Positions 7,753 through 16,020 of a stretch of DNA of 35,883 bases are shown here, in pieces; positions within the stretch are counted from its first letter, which is position 1, and every line of letters starts with the position of its first letter. The stretch comes from Desulfosporosinus sp. BRH_c37 (GTDB lineage Bacteria > Bacillota > Desulfitobacteriia > Desulfitobacteriales > Desulfitobacteriaceae), in the NCBI GenBank assembly GCA_001516045.1, contig LOEW01000220.1, forward strand, positions 1-35,883, read 5' to 3'. A program made the position numbers and the translations under genes. A model generated the notes under the pieces. That model did no database searches and was not told the origin of the DNA. It was given only the letters and a program-made list of their open reading frames with translations.

Positions 7753-10428
7753 TTGATTACAATAACTATTGATGGGCACGATTTTAACGTTCCAAAGGGA
7801 ACGACTGTGCTCCAAGCCTGTCGTATGAATGATATTCAAATTCCAACCTTGTGTCATGACCCAGAACTTACCCTTACTGGTTCCTGTCGGTTGTGTGTTG
7901 TTCAAATCGAAGGAATGCGCAATCTTCCTCCGTCTTGTGCCACACAAGCAACCCAGGGTATGGTCGTGGAAACCCAAAATCCGAAAGTCCGGGCAGCACG
8001 TAAAACGATTCTGGAACTCTTGTTAGCCAATCATCCCTTAGATTGCATGACTTGCCAAAAGATGGGGAATTGTTCTTTGGCTGAGTATGCCTATGAATAT
8101 GGTGCTACTGGAGAACTTTATAAAGGTGAGCAGCGCAACCTGCCAATTGATAGCGGAAACCCTTTTATCCTGAGGGATCCCAATAAATGTATCTCCTGCG
8201 GGAAATGTGTTAAAGCGTGTACTGAAATTCAGGGGAAAAGCATACTGGACTTTTCCTTCCGTGGCTTTGATACTCAAGTGGGACCAGCTTTTAATCTCCC
8301 CTATCATGAGTCCGCTTGTGATTTCTGCGGTTCTTGTGTCTCGGTCTGTCCTGTAGGAGCGTTGACTGAAAAGCAAATGGCCGGAAAGGGACGTCCTTGG
8401 GAAGTAACGAAAGTTCAAACGACTTGCCCGTTCTGTGGTGTAGGCTGTAACTTTGATCTGAATGTCAAGGACGGGAAAGTTATTGGGGTGACCTCGAATC
8501 CGAACGCACCCGTCAATGGCAAAGCTTTATGTGTCAAAGGTCGCTTTGGAATGGATATGATTTACAGCCCAAATCGCGTAACAACTCCGCTGATTAGGAA
8601 GGATGGGGTCTTAGTTCCGGCAGAATGGGATGAGGCCTTAGATTTAATTGCCACGAAGTTAGGTGAGATCAAGAAGACCTATGGCCCTAACTCTATTGCG
8701 GCCTTAAGTTCTGCCCATTGTACTAACGAGGAAAATTATCTAATGCAAAAATTCATGCGCGCGGTAATCGGTACTAATAATATCGATCATTGCGCAAGGA
8801 CCTGACACGCTCCCACTGTGGCCGGTCTGGCCACTTCATTTGGATCTGGAGCGATGACTAACTCCATTAATGAAATTCCAAACACTAAAGCAATGTTTGT
8901 GATTGGTTCAAACGCAACTGAAGCTCACCCCGTGATAGGGACGAAAATGAAGCAAGCGTTAGCTAAGGGCTCAAAACTGATTGTGGTGGATCCTCGGTGC
9001 ACCGATCTTGCTGAACATTCAGATGTTTGGCTAAGGCTTCGTTCAGGAACGGATATTGCTCTAATCAACGGAATTATGAACATTATTCTTGCTAACGGTT
9101 GGGAAGATCGCGCGTTTATCGAAGAACGCACGGAAGGTTTTGAACAAGTTCGTGAACTTGTTCAAAAATATACTCCTGAAGTCGTGAGTCAAATAACGGG
9201 AGTTCCTGTAGAACAGATCGAGGAAGCTGCTAGACTTTATGCTACTGCGGAATGTGCAGAGATCTTCTACACTTTAGGGATTACAGAACATGTCTGTGGT
9301 ACGGATAACGTGATGAGTTTGGCGAACCTAGCAATGCTTACGGGTAATTTAGGTAAAGAGAGTTCGGGTGTTAACCCAATGCGTGGGCAAAATAATGTTC
9401 AAGGCGCCTGCGATATGGGCGCACTGCCTAACGTCTATCCTGGTTACCAACAAGTTACAAACCCTGAAGCACAGGCAAAATTTGAAGCCGCTTGGGGAGT
9501 CCCCCTAGATCCTAATAATGGTTTTATGATTCCTGACATGTTTGAAGCGGCGGTTAGCAAAGATCTGCGGGCGCTGTATGTTTTAGGCGAAGATCCAGTC
9601 ATTACAGATGCTGATGCAAACCATGTGCGGAAAGGCCTTAAGTCTCTGGATTTCCTTATAGTCCAAGAAATTTTCTTGTCCGAAACAGCTAAGTTGGCGG
9701 ATGTCGTCTTACCTGGGGCTAGTTATGCTGAAAAGACAGGCACATTCTCAAATACTGAGCGGCGAGTGCAAATGGTTAATCAAGCTATTAAACCTATCGG
9801 TAATGCTAAGACCGATGGGGAAATCATTTGTGAACTTGCAACTCGTATGGGTTACCCCTTCGAGTATCAATCTTCGGAAGAAGTTATGCAGGAAATTGCC
9901 AAGCTGACCCCTATATTTGCAGGGATCACCCATGCACGGTTAGGAACGCAAGGATTGCAATGGCCAGTACCTCATGCTGAACACCTCGGTACCAAGTTTT
10001 TACATGAAGGAAAATTTAACCGAGGAAAAGGGCAATTTGTGGCGATAGATAATCAGCTACCTGCCGAATTACCGGATGAGGAATACCCGTTCTTACTCAA
10101 TACTGGGCGTAAGCTTTCCCATTATAACGTTTTCACACAGCACTCTCCATCTCTAGAAGAGCATTCGCCAGAAGAGTTGGCGGAAATAAACCCGGAGGAT
10201 GCTAAACGGATCAGACTCGAAGAGGGTGAAGTTGTCAAGGTGGCATCCCGTCGCGGTGAGCTGAAAACTAAAATCAAGATCACGGAACGTGTGCCTGTAG
10301 GTATGCTCTATATGACCCTTCACTATTTTGATTCTCCAACTAACGTACTAACCAATGGAGCGTATGACAAAGTCACTAAAACGTATGAGTATAAAGTCTG
10401 TGGCGTGCAGATTTCAAAAATTAGTTAG
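7753..10428 (+). CDS. fdhA: Formate dehydrogenase alpha subunit, selenocysteine-containing (copy 2)
   Basis: A second complete FdhA of 891 residues, read through the TGA at 8803-8805 (Sec at residue 351, context HCART-Sec-HAPTVAGLA). Same domain order as the first copy: [2Fe-2S], His-Cys3 [4Fe-4S] (HPLDCMTCQKMGNC), ferredoxin pair (CISCGKCVKAC; CDFCGSCVSVCPVGAL), molybdopterin [4Fe-4S] (CPFCGVGC ... LCVKGR), catalytic Mo/W-bis-MGD domain (NPMRGQNNVQGACDMGALPN) and C-terminal pterin-binding domain. The N-terminal half is closer to copy 1 than the C-terminal half appears to be. TTG at 7753 aligns exactly with the start of the gene at 3482, including the shared AGGAGG and spacer; TTG at 7747 (two codons longer) is the alternative. 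It has its own leader, so it may be expressed under different conditions from copy 1, for example by metal or selenium supply (inference). Confidence 0.93.
8803..8834 (+). promoter_or_regulatory. UGA-Sec codon and SECIS hairpin (fdhA copy 2)
   Basis: The TGA at 8803-8805 is followed by a perfect 6-bp stem GTGGCC (8818-8823) / GGCCAC (8829-8834) closing the loop GGTCT (8824-8828). Same loop and spacing as copy 1 but a stronger stem: a clear bacterial SECIS for SelB-dependent Sec insertion. Confidence 0.9.
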
Positions 10429-10477
10429 TTTAATAAATAGATGGACCCAAAACATGAAAAGACCTAATTCCGCTCAA

Positions 10478-10515
10478 AAATCCCCCTCCAAGGTTAATTG
10501 GAGGGGGATTTTATA
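10478..10515 (+). terminator. Intrinsic terminator after fdhA copy 2
   Basis: A 14-bp perfect stem AAATCCCCCTCCAA (10478-10491) / TTGGAGGGGGATTT (10498-10511) with a 6-nt loop and a following TTTA. The symmetric A/T flanks mean it could work in both directions, also serving the Hsp20 remnant on the - strand. Confidence 0.9.
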
Positions 10516-10541
10516 ATCTATATTATTAAGATTGCACCGTA

Positions 10542-10708
10542 TCAGGAGTAATTGTTGTTCTTGTCCACTCCCTTATCAGCTTTTGGCAATCTAATTTCTA
10601 AGACGCCACTTTGTAAGCTGGCATCTACTGATTCGGCTCTAATACTTGTTGGTAAAGCGATTGTTCTGTTGAGAACCAAATGTTCATTGCCAGTCCAAGC
10701 TAATCATT
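10542..10708 (-). pseudogene. C-terminal remnant of a small heat-shock protein (Hsp20 / alpha-crystallin)
   Basis: The minus strand encodes the end of an Hsp20-family chaperone: RTIALPTSIRAESVDASL followed by QSGVLEIRLPKADKG, the conserved last strands of the alpha-crystallin domain, ending at a stop at 10542-10544. About 55 codons are open; an in-frame stop lies upstream (near 10708) and no start or N-terminal domain is present. It is a 5'-truncated, decayed gene. The call rests on the conserved GVLEIRLPK-type motif and is likely correct, but so short a fragment cannot give a closer family. Confidence 0.7.
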
Positions 10709-10890
10709 TGCTATTTAGGTGCAGATCGACAAAGTATTAGTACAAGAATAGCCCCAGATATAATTCCGGTTTTTTATAAACATCTGTTCAACCAATAGCA
10801 ATTGGTAGTCTATAACGTTCATATTTATTAATTAAGGACGTTGCGAGAAAACTTCTTATGAAACATTTTGATCATTCTGAGGAACAAAAA

Positions 10891-11040
10891 ATGAACGATA
10901 TTGTAGAGAAACTAAGTAAAAAGTATTTCTCACATAATTATATAATTGGACGTAAAGAAGCCCTCGAATCCCTCAAACTACCAGTAGTTTACAGTACAGA
11001 GATTTTAGAATCAAAAATATGGTCATTATATGAAAGCTAA
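10891..11040 (+). CDS. Small hypothetical protein (49 aa)
   Basis: Unrecognised 49-residue basic protein. The ATG at 10891 is preferred because GAGG lies upstream; an ATG at 10858 would add 11 residues but has no ribosome-binding site. No membrane segment, signal peptide or cysteine motif. Its end overlaps the next ORF by 11 bp, which suggests translational coupling, and the three tiny ORFs from 10891 to 11409 look like one transcript. AT content is higher than in the fdh block. Function unknown; it could be part of a decayed or recently acquired segment. Confidence 0.45.
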   Translation: MNDIVEKLSKKYFSHNYIIGRKEALESLKLPVVYSTEILESKIWSLYES

Positions 11041-11251
11041 TGAAGCATATTTAAATCTAAATAAACCTTACAGTCCGGAATTAAGCGCCGAAGCTAATGG
11101 GAATTTTATGGTGTCTTGTGGGATCATCGAAAGTCTCTTCAGATCCGATGAATACATTTTTAAAGGTGTACTAGAAAAAGATAGTACGGATACCGTAAGA
11201 AATGTGAATATTCTTGAACAAGGTTGGCAAAAAATTGAGGAAGGTGACTAA
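11030..11251 (+). CDS. Small hypothetical protein (73 aa)
   Basis: Unrecognised 73-residue acidic protein with no membrane segment. It overlaps the upstream ORF by 11 bp and ends 2 bp before the ATG of the next, so it sits in a tight three-gene string. No Shine-Dalgarno sequence is obvious, consistent with coupling to the upstream ORF. No known motif seen. Gene status is moderately likely because of the packing; function unknown. Confidence 0.45.
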   Translation: MKANEAYLNLNKPYSPELSAEANGNFMVSCGIIESLFRSDEYIFKGVLEKDSTDTVRNVNILEQGWQKIEEGD

Positions 11252-11253
11252 CA

Positions 11254-11409
11254 ATGATCAGAATACCATTTGGATATATAAAAATATTCGATACTTCTGG
11301 CTGTATATCGGAAAAATATAAAGTTAACGACACAGATTCAGACATGGTAATTATACCCGTAGAAGATAGAGAGATTAGTGGGCGTTATAAACCTTATAGA
11401 AGTAAGTAA
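11254..11409 (+). CDS. Small hypothetical protein (51 aa)
   Basis: ATG at 11254 follows a good ribosome-binding site (GAGGAAGGTGA) located at the end of the preceding gene. The 51-residue product starts MIRIPFGYIKIFDTSG, is acidic in the middle and basic at the end, and has one cysteine. No family recognised. The stop falls inside a GTAA tetranucleotide run (11401-11424), so the C terminus could vary by repeat slippage. Small enough to be missed by a standard gene-length cutoff. Confidence 0.45.
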   Translation: MIRIPFGYIKIFDTSGCISEKYKVNDTDSDMVIIPVEDREISGRYKPYRSK

Positions 11410-11929
11410 ATAAGTAAGTAAGTATCACTACAATATTCTAGTAATCTTCGTATTCACTCCATCCCAAAGGGCGATGTTACCATAACTTACTAGGTTCAGA
11501 CCTAATATTAACGTCTTGTCCCTCGGACCGTCGAAAAAAATTAAAAGAGCAAGTAGCTAAGGTCCTAATCCGATCAGCTGCTTCTGCTTGCTCTTTTAGT
11601 CATCAGAGCTAATTCAGTTAAGTGGGCAATTAATACTTATCCTAGCAAGTATTATACCTGTGCTCATTATTATATAACTCAAAGAAAGAGGTGTAAATAT
11701 ATTAAAAGGTCTCAAGTGACTAGTGATTATCAGCGAGCCTTACCCTCTCCAAGGTCGAAAAAAAATATTTTTAGAGGACAAGTTTCGTGCGGATTCGTCA
11801 CTGGAGTGTGTAATAATAGAAAGCGAAAGAACCAATGGGTCTTATGGATTATAAACTTGTATATCGGGGCGGGCGACGAAGGATATCTTCCCAGAGGTTT
11901 GTCCAATAAGGTTATTTTTAGCTGGATGG
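11410..11929. other. Intergenic region with repeat, hairpin and duplicated leader
   Basis: No convincing gene. It holds a GTAA/AAGT tetranucleotide run (to 11424), an inverted repeat TTAAAAGAGCAAG (11541-11553) / CTTGCTCTTTTAG (11587-11599) whose 33-nt interior contains a second AGCT...AGCT pairing, and, at 11775-11823, a segment repeated at 12422-12470 upstream of the duplicated membrane-protein gene. That segment ends in TGTAATAAT, which could be an extended -10 element. A TTCGTCA at about 11794 fits the Spo0A box consensus TTCGNCA, but a single 7-mer is weak evidence. Confidence 0.5.
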
Positions 11930-12394
11930 GTGGTTAGATCTATGAGAATTCCATTGATCGCTTTGCTCTTACAAGGAATACCTGAACAAACTGCAATTGT
12001 AACTTTAGCGTTTGTAATTGCCGGAATACCCCTAAAGTGGAATAGAGTTCTGTTGATTGGGATTTTTCTAGCTTTTTGTGCGTATGTAATTAGACTGTTT
12101 CCAATCCTTTTTGGGATTCATACTATTTTACTCCTCTTCGTATTATTTATTATTTTATCGTGGTTTACTAAGGGAGATATCGGTCTATCCTTTATCGCAA
12201 GTTCAGCGAGTATTTTGGGGTTAGTAATATTTGAGTTTAGTTGCATGTCATTGTTTATGCTTATTTTTGGATTTACACCTGAAAACCTATTCAATGACTT
12301 AGTTATAAGAATTGTAGTAGGAGAACCGCATGTGTTTCTTTTATATATCTCAGCTTTTCTATTAAATAGATTATACTTAACAAGAGTTGCTTGA
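11930..12394 (+). CDS. Multi-spanning membrane protein, agr-locus associated (copy 1)
   Basis: A 154-aa (or 150-aa from ATG at 11942) very hydrophobic protein with five to six predicted membrane segments and no soluble domain. The N terminus IPLIALLLQGIPEQ, the RLFP turn after the second segment and a late RI-VGEP motif are shared with the next gene. It lacks any kinase or transporter motif. The size, topology and position beside AgrB suggest a stand-alone equivalent of the six-helix sensor domain of AgrC-type receptors; this is inference from topology, not a recognised family match. GTG at 11930 or ATG at 11942 are both possible starts. It is separated from copy 2 by 129 bp that carry a second copy of the upstream leader. 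Confidence 0.75.
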   Translation: MVRSMRIPLIALLLQGIPEQTAIVTLAFVIAGIPLKWNRVLLIGIFLAFCAYVIRLFPILFGIHTILLLFVLFIILSWFTKGDIGLSFIASSASILGLVIFEFSCMSLFMLIFGFTPENLFNDLVIRIVVGEPHVFLLYISAFLLNRLYLTRVA

Positions 12395-12421
12395 GAAAAA
12401 TTTGGAAATTTATTTTTTAGT

Positions 12422-12470
12422 AAGACAAGATTCGTGTAAATTCGCACCTTGGAGTATGTAATAATTGAAA
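12422..12470 (+). repeat. Second copy of leader segment (matches 11775-11823)
   Basis: The 49-bp segment aligns with 11775-11823 with one 1-nt shift; shared blocks include GACAAG, TTCGTG, ATTCG, TGGAGT and TGTAATAAT. Because the duplication covers both the non-coding leader and the gene, a promoter or regulator site was probably copied with the gene. Confidence 0.6.
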
Positions 12471-12523
12471 TTAGAGGAAAAATGGTAGGGCGTTGTGATG
12501 TTGTAGAATAGATATGGTTATGT

Positions 12524-13027
12524 TTGGTTGGAGAGGTTGTGAGATCTATAAACATTCCATGGATTGCTTTACTTTTGCAAGGTATACCTGAACAAACTGC
12601 AGTTGTAACTCTAGCTTTTGTAATTGCTAGAATACCTCTACAGTGGAAAAAAATTTTACTGATTGGGATTGTTTTAGCTTTTATTTCTTATATTGTGAGA
12701 CTGTTTCCCATTCCTTTCGGGGTTCATTCATTTTTAATAATTATTTTATTATTTATAGCTTTAACTTGGTTAGGCAAGGGGGATTTCAGTTTATCCCTTC
12801 TTGCAAGTTTAGTAAGTTTTCTAGCTTTAGTAATATTTGAATTGGTGTGCTTATCATTGCTAATGCCTGTTTTTGGAGTAACACCTGAAACCCTATTCAC
12901 TAACCTATTAATAAGGATTTTGATAACAGAACCGCAAGTAATTCTTTTATTAATCTCTGCTTTTTTATTATATAAATTTATACCAAAAAAGAGGTTAGAA
13001 ATGAATGAATTTATCAGAAAATATTAG
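12524..13027 (+). CDS. Multi-spanning membrane protein, agr-locus associated (copy 2)
   Basis: A 167-aa paralogue of the preceding gene: both have IALLLQGIPEQTA, VTLAFVIA, a charged loop then LFPI, and the late EP motif, over five to six membrane helices. Start is uncertain: TTG at 12524 is upstream of GGAGAGG, GTG at 12539 is almost on top of it. The C terminus is longer and basic (KKRLEMNEFIRKY), and the gene overlaps agrB by 23 bp, so the two are translationally coupled. The coupling makes a role in the same peptide-signalling system likely. Candidate roles are a kinase-less pheromone receptor or a helper of AgrB; neither can be shown from the sequence. Confidence 0.8.
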   Translation: MVGEVVRSINIPWIALLLQGIPEQTAVVTLAFVIARIPLQWKKILLIGIVLAFISYIVRLFPIPFGVHSFLIIILLFIALTWLGKGDFSLSLLASLVSFLALVIFELVCLSLLMPVFGVTPETLFTNLLIRILITEPQVILLLISAFLLYKFIPKKRLEMNEFIRKY

Positions 13028-13598
13028 TAATAAACTCACTGGAGTTATTACTAATGAATTGAATTATAGCCAAGATAAAAAGGAAATTATAGCATATGCC
13101 ATTGAAACTGCACTATTATTCGTCTTAGGCTCATTATTAATAATGCTTTTAGGATATGCTTTAAATGCTTTTATGTCGGCTGTTATTGCGGCTATTTTCG
13201 GGAGTTTATTACGAAGAGTATCGGGAGGAGCTCATTTTAACACTCCTCTAAAATGTATGTTTTTTGGTTCTATCGCATATGGGCTGATTGGCGTTTTAGT
13301 TAAAAAAGTTATTGCTTACGACTTAAATAATCAACCTATTCTGATTATTATTTTACTTGTATCTTTTTTGCTAGTAGCCTTCTTAGCTCCTGTAGATAGC
13401 GAATCAAAACCAATTCATTCTAGTAGCTTAAAAGTTAAACTTAAGATTTCGTCAATGGTTTTTATAATTGTTTCATTCTTAATAATTTCTATTATTGATA
13501 ACAAATTAGTGAGTGTTAGTGCAGTTCTAGGTGTATTTTATCAAACTATCACCTTACTGCCTATTTTTAATAGAAAAGGAGGTGAGTATGGACTATGA
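13005..13598 (+). CDS. agrB: AgrB-family peptide-processing membrane protease
   Basis: A 197-aa integral membrane cysteine endopeptidase of the accessory gene regulator B family, which cleaves the AgrD precursor and forms the thiolactone/lactone ring of the signal peptide. The family catalytic block RRVSGGAHFNTPLKC is present, with His at residue 77 and Cys at residue 84, the same numbers as the catalytic pair of S. aureus AgrB. Five to six hydrophobic segments follow the usual pattern. ATG at 13005 lies after GAGGTTAG. It overlaps the upstream membrane-protein gene and, by ATGA, the downstream peptide gene, so all three are one translational unit. Confidence 0.95.
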   Translation: MNLSENISNKLTGVITNELNYSQDKKEIIAYAIETALLFVLGSLLIMLLGYALNAFMSAVIAAIFGSLLRRVSGGAHFNTPLKCMFFGSIAYGLIGVLVKKVIAYDLNNQPILIIILLVSFLLVAFLAPVDSESKPIHSSSLKVKLKISSMVFIIVSFLIISIIDNKLVSVSAVLGVFYQTITLLPIFNRKGGEYGL

Positions 13599-13717
13599 AA
13601 AGATCCTTTTTTACCATAATTGCTTCAGTGTTAATGCTTCTAGCTAGTGCGACCTCCGTTTTTGCGTGTGGTTGGTATGCATATCAACCTAAAACTCCGA
13701 AAGCATTGCAAAGATAA
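13595..13717 (+). CDS. agrD: AgrD-like cyclic autoinducer peptide precursor (40 aa)
   Basis: A 40-codon gene starting in the ATGA overlap with the agrB stop, behind GAAAAGGAGGTGAG. The product has a basic start (MKRSFF), an amphipathic/hydrophobic leader (IIASVLMLLASATSVFA), a single cysteine at residue 25 and the tail CGWYAYQPKTPKALQR. The Cys followed by four residues and then YQPK-x-PK is the hallmark of clostridial AgrD-type cyclic lactone autoinducers. AgrB would cut and cyclise around Cys25; the predicted ring is Cys25 to Ala29 or Tyr30. Family assignment is strong; the mature peptide boundaries are inference. A perfect hairpin follows at 13754-13790. Confidence 0.92.
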   Translation: MKRSFFTIIASVLMLLASATSVFACGWYAYQPKTPKALQR

Positions 13718-13753
13718 TCAGGATTTAGTCAGTCGTGCAAACACGTTTAGCAA

Positions 13754-13790
13754 CAATATAAAAGCTGGGGATATCCCAGCTTTTATATTG
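13754..13790 (+). terminator. Perfect 16-bp hairpin after agrD
   Basis: CAATATAAAAGCTGGG (13754-13769) pairs perfectly with CCCAGCTTTTATATTG (13775-13790) around a 5-nt loop. U-rich bases lie within the 3' arm and shortly after (GTTTG). Probably ends the agrBD transcript, which would leave the kinase gene with its own promoter. Confidence 0.75.
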
Positions 13791-13937
13791 TTTGCCATAG
13801 ATCTAATAAGCTTTTTGATACATTTAGATTGATAACTTTTGGGTGGCATAACTATAACTAAGGTTCCGCAGGCACCTAAAATGCTTGGGTCTGTCAAGTT
13901 TTCTTTATACTATTTCGGACAGTTGGAGGATTGTTAG

Positions 13938-15749
13938 ATGGCTCTTAAATTTAAAAACGTCCTAGATAAACAATCTATCATTCAATTAACTTTATTTAAA
14001 GTCATATTTAGTATCTTTGCTTTTCTTATTATTTTTATCTTTGTCTACGGACAAAATTTCTGGGAGAAACAGGTCCTAAGATTAAATTATACTTTATTTA
14101 TAAATGCATCAAGAGTGGGAACAGAAATACAAGCTAATATTTCTTCGATAGAAGATTTAAAAAAAGATAAAAGTTTTACAAAGGACCAAAAAATATTAAA
14201 ACTAGATGGTATTATACATTCAATTGTTAATAACAATAGTGATAATTTAGTAGGTTATTATGATATAGAATTGGATTTAATAGTTAATAATCATAATAAA
14301 ACCGATATTTCGTTTGATGAAATTCGTTCTACAATAGGATTAATAAATGAATTTAATTACTTATCAAACAATAATAAAGTTATTAGGATCAATATACCAA
14401 TCTATGATAAGGGGAAATTAGTAGGCTATGTTTGGGCCTATGCGAAGAATGATAATTATGTATTATTATCTTTCTATGACTCGAGTAAAATCCTAATATT
14501 AGTTTTATGTTTATCAGCCTTAATTATATTTTCAATTAGAAAATACATTAAGCAGATTGAATTATACTTGGACGAGTTTTGTAAAATGATGATTAATAAT
14601 AATAATAGTGAACAAGAATGGATTTTAATAAAATTACCCGAATTAAGACCTATTTTGTATCAAATTAGTAGCTTCGCGGATGGTTTAAAACAGAAAACCT
14701 TAGAATTGGAATCATCTAAACGTCATATAAACAATATTATGGAAGGAATTTCAGATGGTTTTTATGCAATAGATCGCAAATGGCAGTTTACGTTCGTTAA
14801 CAGCGAAACGCAAAAACTTATGTTGGATGATAAGACTGAACTATTAGGAAAAAGCATATGGGAGATATTCCCTCAGACAATCGGCACCTTAACTTATGAT
14901 AAACTGCAAGAAGCGATGTCTCAAGAGGAATCTATTCATTGGGAAGCTGAAGGCTTTATAGCTCCTGATCAATACTATGAATATCATGCTTATCCATTTG
15001 AGGAAGGTTTAACAGTTATATTTAGAGATATTACCGTAATGAAACGACAACAGCTAGAGTTTGCCCGTTTAGAAAAACTTAATCTTATAGGTCAATTAGC
15101 AGCAGGAATCAGTCACGAGATAAGAAATCCCCTCACTACTGTTAAGGGCTTCCTACAAATATTTGGCTCAAAATCTAAGTACGAACAAGACAAAGAGAAC
15201 ATTGATTTGATGATCTCTGAGATTGATCGTGCCAACGAAATAATTACAGATTTTCTATCCTTGGCCAAAGCAAATCTAGATAATACTAAACCCAAAAACA
15301 TCAATGAGGTCATCAATAAAGTTTTCCCTATGCTTCAAGCAGATGCCTATAATAATAATAAAGAGGTTGTTTTTGATCTCAATACATTACCTGAAATCAT
15401 GATCAATGAAAATGAAATAAAACAACTTATTTTAAATCTAGTACGTAATGGTTTGGAGGTCACTCCAGAACATAGTAGTGTTATTATTAGCACCTATTTA
15501 CAAGAAGATAGAGTCGTACTAGCCATCAAAGATCATGGAACTGGAATTCCTCAAGAAATACAAGAAAAAATCGGCACTCCGTTTTTCACCACAAAAGAAT
15601 CTGGAACAGGCCTTGGGCTAGCTATTTCTATGGGAATTGCTCAAAGACATAGAGCTGTTTTTAAATTTAAAACTGGAAATGATGGGACAGTATTTTATAC
15701 GATTTTCCCGACTTATCCTGGTATTTGCGCAGAGACCAGTCCATGTTAA
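13938..15749 (+). CDS. PAS-domain membrane sensor histidine kinase (sporulation-kinase type)
   Basis: A 603-aa kinase with TM1 (about 17-38), an extracytoplasmic sensor region (about 40-180), TM2 (about 183-198), a linker, a PAS domain (about 265-370; GISDGFYAIDRKWQFTFVN), HisKA with the phosphorylated His393 in GISHEIRNPLTTVKGF, and a HATPase domain (N box NLVRNGLEV; G boxes DHGTGIPQ and GTGLGLAIS). HEIRNPLT kinases of this build include Bacillus KinA/KinB-type kinases and clostridial orphan kinases that act on Spo0A. No response regulator is next to it. ATG after GGAGGATTGTTAG. Its position behind agrBD suggests a link to the signal, but its sensor half is a two-helix design, not AgrC-like. 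Confidence 0.9.
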   Translation: MALKFKNVLDKQSIIQLTLFKVIFSIFAFLIIFIFVYGQNFWEKQVLRLNYTLFINASRVGTEIQANISSIEDLKKDKSFTKDQKILKLDGIIHSIVNNNSDNLVGYYDIELDLIVNNHNKTDISFDEIRSTIGLINEFNYLSNNNKVIRINIPIYDKGKLVGYVWAYAKNDNYVLLSFYDSSKILILVLCLSALIIFSIRKYIKQIELYLDEFCKMMINNNNSEQEWILIKLPELRPILYQISSFADGLKQKTLELESSKRHINNIMEGISDGFYAIDRKWQFTFVNSETQKLMLDDKTELLGKSIWEIFPQTIGTLTYDKLQEAMSQEESIHWEAEGFIAPDQYYEYHAYPFEEGLTVIFRDITVMKRQQLEFARLEKLNLIGQLAAGISHEIRNPLTTVKGFLQIFGSKSKYEQDKENIDLMISEIDRANEIITDFLSLAKANLDNTKPKNINEVINKVFPMLQADAYNNNKEVVFDLNTLPEIMINENEIKQLILNLVRNGLEVTPEHSSVIISTYLQEDRVVLAIKDHGTGIPQEIQEKIGTPFFTTKESGTGLGLAISMGIAQRHRAVFKFKTGNDGTVFYTIFPTYPGICAETSPC

Positions 15750-15758
15750 AGATTAAGA

Positions 15759-15783
15759 CCCCGACAGTATAATACTGGCGGGG
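15759..15783 (+). other. Hairpin after sensor kinase gene
   Basis: CCCCG-A-CAGTAT pairs with ATACTG-G-CGGGG around a single A. It lies 10 nt after the kinase stop but has no T-run, so it may stabilise the 3' end of the transcript rather than terminate it. The remaining 15784-16020 holds nothing I can assign. Confidence 0.5.
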
Positions 15784-16020
15784 ACGTAGGATTGAAGATT
15801 AGCTACCTTATTATGTAACTAGCAGGATGCAGGTGTATATAAATAATAAAGGATAAAAAAATTTCTTCGGATTTCTCTCGGAGGAATTGTTTGCTATGGT
15901 GTCAGGATTTCTAACGTGACAGTAAAAGTTTGATGTGGTACATTAAAGGCAGAACAATTGGCTTGAATTCCAAATTGAGATTAAAAAGGGTGAAGGTGAA
16001 AAGTTATAAAACAGCAAGAT

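Noticed and set aside
10552..10740. 62-codon + strand ORF
   Set aside because: Shadow of the Hsp20 remnant on the opposite strand.
11794..11800. Spo0A box (TTCGTCA) upstream of the first membrane protein
   Set aside because: A single 7-mer is expected by chance and the second leader copy does not keep it.
11716..11937. 73-codon + strand ORF before the first membrane protein
   Set aside because: It runs through the duplicated leader, has no ribosome-binding site and has no counterpart in the second leader copy.
12118..12555. 145-codon - strand ORF
   Set aside because: Antisense to the two membrane-protein genes, which have convincing hydrophobic composition.
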